Below, piece by piece: positions 53,630 through 64,000 of a stretch of DNA of 64,000 nt. The notes beneath the pieces were generated by a model, which saw only the letters and a list, made by a program, of their open reading frames with translations, was not told the origin of the DNA and did no database searches. Made by a program: the position numbers and the translations under genes. The stretch's first letter is position 1; every line of letters starts with the position of its first letter. Source of the stretch: Pomphorhynchus laevis (Eukaryota; Acanthocephala; Palaeacanthocephala; Echinorhynchida; Pomphorhynchidae); contig WNNJ02000822.1 of NCBI GenBank assembly GCA_012934845.2, positions 1 through 64,000 of the forward strand. Direction: 5' to 3'.

Positions 53630-56600
53630 CTAAATATAATCTAAAAAACCGTCAGCAAAATATTAAAAACAAATTTGAACTCTTCAGCGAAATTTTTTAT
53701 GGTTAATTAATAATATATTTTGTACTAGAATAATATACTAGATAATCAGATAAAATAGGCAAATAGCATGTATTTTGAACCTCTGCTATGTGTGATCTAG
53801 TAATAGTATGTATATAAATATACATTCAAAATAGTCTTGGTGATATAAAGAATATATAGATGTGTGAGATAATATAATATATTATTCATCGGGTGATAAA
53901 TTAAATATATATTAAGATATGAACATTAAACTAACGTTAATTAAAATTATAATTAATTTATATAAAAAATATGACTTAAATTTACAAAAAATAGTTAAGC
54001 ATGGACATTCATTCATACCTTATAATATAAAATATAATACATTTAAATATTACAATTAAAGAATTGCAACAATTTGTAACGATATTAGCTTTCTTCAAAA
54101 TCATTTAAATAATCTTATAGATGCATATTTTAAACAAGATTACTATAAAAATACCATCAAACAGAAAATTGTAAAATATATTAATCAACACAATCATATT
54201 AAAAAAATTTAAAATCATTAGCGGATATTATTCCGACTATGTACTCGTATCTTGAAGTAAATATTCCCAAATATTTACTTATATATTAAAGTTAAGATAT
54301 TAAAATTTATGAGAAACCTCTCTTTTATAAAAATAACGAGTTAGCTATAACTTTTGGGGATTGAGCATTGTAATATGTTACTAGCAACCATGATCTCGTA
54401 TCGAGTTCATCCTACTAGTCATCCGAAAATATATATCGGGCATCTTAAAATCACATTTTAGATATTTTATTTTTAAAAAATAAGGTCGATTTTTGTACAT
54501 ATATTTTTGATAATCAGATATTTCCGACTATCTACTCGTATTTTGAAAAGTACATTAAAATTAACGAAATATATTTTTGAGTAAAATTTCATGCATTGCA
54601 ACTTAAATATATTAAACTGAATAACGATTTTTTAAGTATTTCAAGCATATGTCATGATTTGGTTATTTTTAAGTAAATTTGAAAATTCAATTTAGTCAAA
54701 TTTAAAATTATTGAAAACAATTTTTAAACAATATTTAATCTAATTTAAATTAATATGTAATTTATAGCATCTTGGTAAACAAAAACACAGAAGGTGTTTG
54801 CTAATAATTTTAATTCAAAAAGTTAACAAATTTATTTAAGTAGCCTTATTTTTAAAAGATAAAATTGATGATAAAGAAGGGATAGTTAAATATATTAACA
54901 TTAAATTAACGACATGTAAAATTATTATTAATTTATATCAAGAAATGACTTATTTCGCTTAAGCAATAATATCAAGTAGTCGTTAATTTACTAGATAATC
55001 AAAGCAACTAACTGAGTTTATGAATTTAATATAATTATAACATTGAAATAAAATAATATTGAAAAAATAATAAATAAAAATAGAAACGGTAAATCAGTAA
55101 ATCAAAATTTAATAATTAGATAATAAACAATGATAAATAATCGTTTTTGGTTTAGTAGGTTTTATATCGAGTTAAAATAAAAATTGAAATTTAAAATAAA
55201 AGCAATGTGTATAAATTGACTCATAAATAAGAGACGTATCAGAATAAGGTTTAGAAATCATCAAGAGAAAATGCTATCGTATCAGATTTCAACAATAAAA
55301 ACTTGACCCAACTCATAAGCGGGGCTAATTTATGAAAAATAATGGATATATAAAGATATGAAAATTAAAATAACCGTCAATAAAAATTAAAATTAATTTA
55401 TATCAAGAGATGACTTAAATTTACAATAAACATCCTTACATAAACATTTATTCATACTATATACTATTGAATGTAGTAATAAAATAAAGCAATTTCAAGA
55501 ATTGTCAAAGTCTGTAATGATAATGGCTTTATTTAAAATCATGTAAATAATTTTATTGATTCATATTTTAAACTAGGGTACTTTAGAAATAAAAGCACAA
55601 AGAAATAGTTAAATATATAAATCAACAAAATATTATTAAAAATAAATTTAAATTCTTATTCTCGATGCACACAAACAAAAGTGTGCGGGCGTAAATTTTC
55701 ACAATTTTCATTGATTTGTATAGAACTAAAATAATATATCTAACTTTGGGTGCTCGAGCAATGCATCAGGTTACTTTGCACTATAATCTGGTATCGAGTT
55801 CATCGTACTAGTCACCCGAAACGATATCTCGAGCATCTTTTATGCATTTTAGATATGTTAATGTATCAAGAACTGCTAGTCTTTTTGAACAATACTTTAA
55901 ACGTCTGATATTTATGACTATCTACTTATATTTTTAAAATTACATTTTAAAATTTCCGATATTTATTTTTGATTAATATCAGATCAGTATACTGAGACTA
56001 CGTGCTTTATACTATCAGAAATAACAAAAATCAAATTTAAATTTTAAAACATTAAATAAAAAATAATAATAATTAATTAATAATTTTTTATTAATTAATA
56101 ATGAATTTCATTTTATTTATATTTTATAAGTAACAATTAAAAATTGAAATTTAAATAACAATCAATATTTAAAAATTGACTAATAAATAACAGATGATGT
56201 ATTAGAGTAAGCATTAGAGGTCATCATTTTCTGTTCCTATTACTAGACCCAGACCAGCAGCGTGGTTAGATATATGATAATGATGTGATAATGAAAATGG
56301 CATATTTCCTCTGATAAAATTTGTTAATTAGTATCTTATTGTAATACAAAGTATATTATTTCATAATCATCCATAAAAAGTTTTCGCTTAAGGTATTAGC
56401 GAAAAAATTGTTGATTTTTATAAATCAACAAAATATTAAAAATAAATTTGAACTCTTCAGCGAAATTTTTTAAGTTTAATTAATAATATATTTTGTACTA
56501 GAATAATATACTAGATAATCAGATAAAATAGGCAAATAGCATGTATTTTGAACCTCTGCTATGTGTGATCTAGTAATAGTATGTATATAAATATACATTC

Positions 56601-58257
56601 AAAATAGTCTTGGTGATATAAAGAATATATAGATTTGTGAGATAATATAATATATTATTCATCGGGTGATAAATTAAACATATATTAAGATATGAACATT
56701 AAACTAACGTAAATTAAAATTATAATTAATTTATATCAAAAATATGACTTAAATTTACAAGAAATAGTTAAGCATGGACATTCATTCATACCATATGATA
56801 TAAAATATAATACATTTAAATATTACAATTAAAGAATTGCAACAATTTGTAACGATATTAGCTTTCTTCAAAATCATTTAAATAATCTTATAGATGCATA
56901 TTTTAAACAAGATTACTATAAAAATACCATCAAACAGAAAATTGTAAAATATATTAATCAACACAATCATATTAAAAAAAATTAAAATCATTAGCGGATA
57001 TTATTCCGACTATGTACTCGTATCTTGAAGTAAATGTTCCTAAATATTTACTTATATTTTAAAGGTAACATATTAAAATTTGTGAGAAACCTCAATTTTA
57101 TAAAAATAACGAGTTAGCTTTAACTTTTGGGGCTCGAGCATTGTATTATGTTACTAGTAACCATGATCTCGTATCGAGTTCATCCTACTAGTCATCCGAA
57201 AATATATATCGGGCATCTTAAAATCACATTTTAGATATTTTATTTTTAAAAAAATAAGGTCGATTTTTGTACATATATTTTTGATAATCAGATATTTCCG
57301 ACTATCTACTCGTATTTTGAAAATTACATTAAAATTTACGAAATATATTTTTGAGATAAATTTCATGCATTGCAACTTAAATATATTAAACTGAATAACA
57401 ATTTTTTAAGTATTTCAAGTATATGTCATGATTTGGTTATTTTTAAGTCAATTTGATAATCTAATTTAGTCAAATTTAAAATTATTGAAAACAATTTTTA
57501 AACAATATTTAATCTATTAAAATTAGTATGTAATTCAAAGCATCTTGGTAATCACAAACACAGAAGGTGTTTGTTAACAATTTTTATTCAAAAGGTGAAC
57601 AAATTTATTTATGTAGCCTTATTTTTTTAAAAGATAAAATTGATGATAAAGAAGGGATAGTTAAATATATTAACATTAAATTAACGACCTGTAAAATTAT
57701 TATTAATTTATATCAAGAAATGAATTATTTCGCTTAAGCAATAATATCAAGTAGTCTTTAATTTACTAGATAATCAAAGCAACTAACTGAATTTATGAAT
57801 TTAATATAATTATGACATTTAAATAAAAAAATATTGAAAAATAATAAATAAAAATAGAAACGGTAAATCAGTAAATCAAAATTTAATAATTAGATAATAA
57901 ATAATGATAAATAATCGTTATTGGATTTAGTAAGATATAAATCGAGTTAAAATACAAATTGAAATTTAAAATAAAAGCAATGTGTATAAATTGACTCATA
58001 AATAAGAGAAGTATCAGAATAAGGATTAGATATTATCAAGTAAAACTGCTATGGTATCAGATTTCAACAATAAAAACTTGACTCAACTCATAAGCGGGGC
58101 TAATTTATGAAAAATAATGGATATATAAAGATATGAAAATTAAATAACCGTCAATAAAAATTAAAATTAATTTATATCAAGAGATGACTTAAATTTACAA
58201 TAAACATCCTTACATAAACATTTATTCATACTATATACTATTAAATGTAGTAAATAA
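53630..58257 (+). repeat. PLE-derived tandem array, direct half
   Basis: The word aaatttgaactcttcagcg, at the end of an RT-like stretch, occurs at 53,671 and 56,444, giving a period of 2,773 bp. Each monomer contains several decayed copies of the PLE RT C-terminus (for instance ATICNDISFLQNHLNNLIDAYFK-like near 54,070 and 56,830) alternating with 3'-region blocks. The second monomer is incomplete and stops at about 58,257. No long open frame remains. The array is degenerate as coding sequence but well conserved between monomers. Confidence 0.9.
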
Positions 58258-61200
58258 AATTTATCACCTATTGAATAATATATTATATTATCTCACACAT
58301 CTATATATTCTTTATATCACCAAGACTATTTTGAATGTATATTTATATACATACTATTACTAGATCACACATAGCAGAGGTTCAAAATACATGCTATTTG
58401 CCTATTTTATCTGATTATCTAGTATATTATTCTAGTACAAAATATATTATTAATTAACCATAAAAAATTTCGCTGAAGAGTTCAAATTTATTTTTAATAT
58501 TTTGTTGATTTATAAAAATCAACAATTGATTCGCTAATACCATAAGCGAAAACTTTTTATGAATGATTATGAAATAATATACTTTGTATTACAATAAGAT
58601 TTTTATCAGAGGAAATATGCCATTTTCATTATCACATCATTATCATATATCCAACCACGCTGCTGGTCTGGGTCTAGTAATAGGAACAGAAAATGATGAC
58701 CTCTAATGCTTACTCTAATACATTATCTGTTATTTTTTAGTCAATTTTTAAATATTAATTGTTTTTTAAATTTCAATTTTTAATTGTTAGCTATAAGATA
58801 TAAATTAAATAAAATTTATTATAAATAAATAATTATTAATTAATGATTGTTTATTATTTAATGCCTTATAATTTAAATTTGATTTTTGTTATATTTGATA
58901 GTATAAAGCACGTAGTCTCAGTATACTGATCTGATATTAATCAAAAATAAATATCGGAAATTTTAAAATGTAATTTTAAAAATATAAGTAGATAGTCATA
59001 AATATCAGACGTTTAAAGTATCGGTTAAAAAAGACGAGCAGTTCTTAATACATTAACATATCTAAAATGCATAAAAGATGCTCGAGATATCGTTTCGGGT
59101 GACTAGTACGATGAACTCGATACCAGATTATAGTGCAAAGTAACCTGATGCATTGCTCGAGCACCCAAAGTTAGATATATTATTTTAGTTCTATACAAAT
59201 CAATGAAAATTGTGAAAATTTACGCCCGCACACTTTTGTTTGTGTGCATCGAGAATAAGAATTTAAATTTATTTTTAATAATATTTTGTTGATTTATATA
59301 TTTAACTATTTCTTTGTGCTTTTATTTCTAAAGTACCCTAGTTTAAAATATGTATCAATTAAAATTATTTACATGATTTTAAATAAAGCCATTATCATTA
59401 CAGACTTTGACAATTCTTGAAATTGCTTTATTTTATTTACTACATTTAATAGTATATAGTATGAATAAATGTTTATGTAAGGATGTTTATTGTAAATTTA
59501 AGTCATCTCTTGATATAAATTAATTTTAATTTTTATTGACGGTTATTTAATTTTCATATCTTTATATATCTATTATTTTTCATAAATTACCCCCGCTTAT
59601 GAGTTGGGTCAGGTTTTTATTGTTGAAATCTGATACCATAGCAGTTTCTCTTGATGATATCTAATCCTTATTCTGATACTTCTCTTATTTATGAGTCAAT
59701 TTATACACATTGCTTTTATTTTAAATTTCAATTTTTATTTTAACTCGATATAAATCTTACTAAATCCAATAACGATTATTTATCATTATTTATTATCTAA
59801 TTATTAAATTTTGATTTACTGATTTACCGTTTCTATTTTTATTTATTATTTTTCAATATTATTTTATTTCAATGTTATAATTATATTAAATTCATTAAAC
59901 TCAGTTAGTTGCTTTGATTATCTAGTAAATTAACGACTACTTGATATTATTGCTTAAGCGAAATAATTCATTTCTTGATATAAATTAATAATAATTTTAC
60001 AGGTCGTTAATTTAATGTTAATATATTTAACTATCCCTTCTTTATCTTCAATTTTATCTTTTAAAAAAATAAGGCTACATAAATAAATTTGTTCACCTTT
60101 TGAATAAAAATTGTTAACAAACACCTTCTGTGTTTGTGATTACCAAGATGCTTTGAATTACATACTAATTTTAATAGATTAAATATTGTTTAAAAATTGT
60201 TTTCAATAATTTTAAATTTGACTAAATTAGATTATCAAATTGACTTAAAAATAACCAAATCATGAAATATACTTGAAATACTTAAAAAATCGTTATTCAG
60301 TTTAATATATTTAAGTTGCAATGCATGAAATTTCACTCAAAAATATATTTCGTAAATTTTAATGTAATTTTCAAAATACGAGTAGATAGTCGGAAATATC
60401 TGATTATCAAAAATATATGTACAAAAATCGACCTTATTTTTTTAAAATAAAATATCTAAAATGTGATTTTAAGATGCCCGATATATATTTTCGGATGACT
60501 AGTAGGATGAACTCGATACGAGATCATGGTTGCTAGTAACATAATACAATGCTCGAGCCCCAAAAGTTAAAGCTTACTCGTTGTTTTTATAAAATAGAGG
60601 TTTCTCACAAATTTTAATATGTTACCTTTAAAATATAAGTAAATATTTGGGAATATTTACTTCAAGATACGAGTACATAGTCGGAATAATATGCGCTAAT
60701 GATTTTAAATTTTTTTAATATGATTGTGTTGATTAATATATTTTACAATTTTCTGTTTGATGGTATTTTTATAGTAATCTTGTTTAAAATATGCATCTAT
60801 AAGATTATTTAAATGATTTTGAAGAAAGCTAATATCGTTACAAATTGTTGCAATTCTTTAATTGTAATATTTAAATGTATTATATTTTATATCATATGGT
60901 ATGAATGAATGTCCATGCTTAACTATTTCTTGTAAATTTAAGTCATATTTTTGATATAAATTAATTATAATTTTAATTTACGTTAGTTTAATGTTCATAT
61001 CTTAATATATGTTTAATTTATCACCTATTGAATAATATATTATATTATCTCACACATCTATATATTCTTTATATCACCAAGACTATTTTGAATGTATATT
61101 TATATACATACTATTACTAGATCACACATAGCAGAGGTTCAAAATACATGCTATTTGCCTATTTTATCTGATTATCTAGTATATTATTCTAGTACAAAAT

Positions 61201-64000
61201 ATATTATTAATTAACCATAAAAAATTTCGCTGAAGAGTTCAAATTTGTTTTTAATATTTTGTTGATTTATAAAAATCAACAATTGATTCGCTAATACCTT
61301 AAGCGAAAACTTTTTATGAATGATTATGAAATAATATACTTTGTATTACAATAAGATTTTTATCAGAGGAAATATGCCATTTTCATTATCACATCATTAT
61401 CATATATCCAACCACGCTGCTGGTCTGGGTCTAGTAATAGGAACAGAAAATGATGACCTCTAATGCTTACTCTAATACATTATCTGTTATTTTTTAGTCA
61501 ATTTTTAAATATTAATTGTTTTTTAAATTTCAATTTTTAATTGTTAGCTATAAGATATAAATTAAATAAAATTTATTATAAATAAATAATTATTAATTAA
61601 TGATTGTTTATTATTTAATGCCTTATAATTTAAATTTGATTTTTGTTATATTTGATAGTATAAAGCACGTAGTCTCAGTATACTGATCTGATATTAATCA
61701 AAAATAAATATCGGAAATTTTAAAATGTAATTTTAAAAATATAAGTAGATAGTCATAAATATCAGACGTTTAAAGTATCGGTTAAAAAAGACGAGCAGTT
61801 CTTAATACATTAACATATCTAAAATGCATAAAAGATGCTCGAGATATCGTTTCGGGTGACTAGTACGATGAACTCGATACCAGATTATAGTGCAAAGTAA
61901 CCTGATGCATTGCTCGAGCACCCAAAGTTAGATATATTATTTTAGTTCTATACAAATCAATGAAAATTGTGAAAATTTACGCCCGCACACTTTTGTTTGT
62001 GTGCATCGAGAATAAGAATTTAAATTTATTTTTAATAATATTTTGTTGATTTATATATTTAACTATTTCTTTGTGCTTTTATTTCTAAAGTACCCTAGTT
62101 TAAAATATGTATCAATTAAATTATTTACATGATTTTAAATAAAGCCATTATCATTACAGACTTTGACAATTCTTGAAATTGCTTTATTTTATTTACTACA
62201 TTTAATAGTATATAGTATGAATAAATGTTTATGTAAGGATGTTTATTGTAAATTTAAGTCATCTCTTGATATAAATTAATTTTAATTTTTATTGACGGTT
62301 ATTTAATTTTCATATCTTTATATATCTATTATTTTGCATAAATTACCCCCGCTTATGAGTTGGGTCAGCTTTTTATTGTTGAAATCTGATACCATAGCAG
62401 TTTCTCTTGATGATATCTAATCCTTATTCTGATACTTCTCTTATTTATGAGTCAATTTATACACATTGCTTTTATTTTAAATTTCAATTTTTATTTTAAC
62501 TCGATATAAATCTTACTAAATCCAATAACGATTATTTATCATTATTTATTATCTAATTATTAAATTTTGATTTACTGATTTACCGTTTCTATTTTTATTT
62601 ATTATTTTTCAATATTATTTTATTTCAATGTTATAATTATATTAAATTCATTAAACTCAGTTAGTTGCTTTGATTATCTAGTAAATTAACGACTACTTGA
62701 TATTATTGCTTAAGCGAAATAATTCATTTCTTGATATAAATTAATAATAATTTTACAGGTCGTTAATTTAATGTTAATATATTTAACTATCCCTTCTTTA
62801 TCTTCAATTTTATCTTTTAAAAAAATAAGGCTACATAAATAAATTTGTTCACCTTTTGAATAAAAATTGTTAACAAACACCTTCTGTGTTTGTGATTACC
62901 AAGATGCTTTGAATTACATACTAATTTTAATAGATTAAATATTGTTTAAAAATTGTTTTCAATAATTTTAAATTTGACTAAATTAGATTATCAAATTGAC
63001 TTAAAAATAACCAAATCATGAAATATACTTGAAATACTTAAAAAATCGTTATTCAGTTTAATATATTTAAGTTGCAATGCATGAAATTTCACTCAAAAAT
63101 ATATTTCGTAAATTTTAATGTAATTTTCAAAATACGAGTAGATAGTCGGAAATATCTGATTATCAAAAATATATGTACAAAAATCGACCTTATTTTTTTA
63201 AAATAAAATATCTAAAATGTGATTTTAAGATGCCCGATATATATTTTCGGATGACTAGTAGGATGAACTCGATACGAGATCATGGTTGCTAGTAACATAA
63301 TACAATGCTCGAGCCCCAAAAGTTAAAGCTAACTCGTTATTTTTATAAAATAGAGGTTTCTCACTAATTTTAATATGTTACCTTTAAAATATAAGTAAAT
63401 ATTTGGGAATATTTACTTCAAGATACGAGTACATAGTAGGAATAATATCCGCTAATGATTTTAAATTTTTTTAATATGATTGTGTTGATTAATATATTTT
63501 ACAATTTTCTGTTTGATGGTATTTTTATAGTAATCTTGTTTAAAATATGCATCTATAAGATTATTTAAATGATTTTGAAGAAAGCTAATATCGTTACAAA
63601 TTGTTGCAATTCTTTAATTGTAATATTTAAATGTATTATATTTTATATCATATGGTATGAATGAATGTCCATGCTTAACTATTTCTTGTAAATTTAAGTC
63701 ATATTTTTGATATAAATTAATTATAATTTTAATTTACGTTAGTTTAATGTTCATATCTTAATATATGTTTAATTTATCACCTATTGAATAATATATTATA
63801 TTATCTCACACATCTATATATTCTTTATATCACCAAGACTATTTTGAATGTATATTTATATACATACTATTACTAGATCACACATAGCAGAGGTTCAAAA
63901 TACATGCTATTTGCCTATTTTATCTGATTATCTAGTATATTATTCTAGTACAAAATATATTATTAATTAACCATAAAAAATTTCGCTGAAGAGTTCAAAT
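58258..64000 (-). repeat. PLE-derived tandem array, inverted half
   Basis: From 58,258 the same monomer runs in the opposite direction. tatcacctattgaataata recurs at 58,262, 61,019 and 63,775, giving periods of 2,757 and 2,756 bp. Adjacent monomers differ at only a few scattered positions by eye, closer to each other than the two direct monomers are. The third unit runs off the window's right edge, so the array continues. Confidence 0.92.

Noticed and set aside
57154-57375. 73-residue frame inside the array
   Set aside because: Lies wholly in a repeated AT-rich block and is not kept open in the other monomers.
1-64000. tRNA and rRNA genes
   Set aside because: No cloverleaf with matching A and B boxes or rRNA core words was noticed by eye; a covariance search would be needed to exclude diverged ones.

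Overview
The window is very AT-rich animal nuclear DNA, crowded with mobile elements and nearly empty of host genes. An intact SUMO-conjugating E2 (UBC9) gene of animal type, a spliced AAA ATPase gene with introns of about 43-65 and 307 nt, and the retroelement mix (Penelope-like elements, RTE LINEs, RLE-encoding LINEs) point to an invertebrate. The phylum cannot be set from the sequence alone.

Layout. 1-1125: 5'-truncated Penelope-like element (PLE). 1646-2125: UBC9. 2.6-9.1 kb: a LINE scrap, then an RTE LINE (4360-7664) inside repeats that recur at the right end of the window. 9.1-15.2 kb: a 706-bp tandem of a PLE GIY-YIG module, more PLE sequence, and an old RLE-LINE (11.56-13.72 kb). 15.5-16.4 kb: hammerhead-like motifs and a long inverted repeat. 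17.2-21.0 kb: LINE relics. 21.2-26.1 kb: a long RLE-LINE (minus). 27.1-31.4 kb: PLE copies. 33.2-35.2 kb: hammerhead motifs and a LINE relic. 35.3-42.1 kb: a PLE split by a second RLE-LINE copy (38.09-41.79 kb). 43.8-45.4 kb: 5'-truncated RTE with an 18-bp target duplication. 46.1-50.5 kb: LINE and PLE scraps, two inverted repeats carrying hammerhead motifs, and a relic PLE of ordinary domain order. 51.4-52.3 kb: AAA ATPase exons. 53.0-53.6 kb: LINE endonuclease scrap. 53.6-64.0 kb: an array of about 2.76-kb PLE-derived monomers that reverses direction at about 58,258.

How the parts relate. Two PLE architectures coexist. One has GIY-YIG before the RT (permuted, Naiad-like) and several similar copies. 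The other has GIY-YIG after the RT and is badly decayed. The RLE-LINE group is present in at least five pieces of different ages; the best copy keeps an unbroken RT-zinc finger-RLE frame, a long low-complexity C-terminal extension, and a second reading frame joined by an ATGA overlap. At least six places carry hammerhead-ribozyme-like motifs, and all three long foldback inverted repeats in the window carry one on each arm. These ribozyme palindromes and the inverted PLE array are the most unusual structures here.
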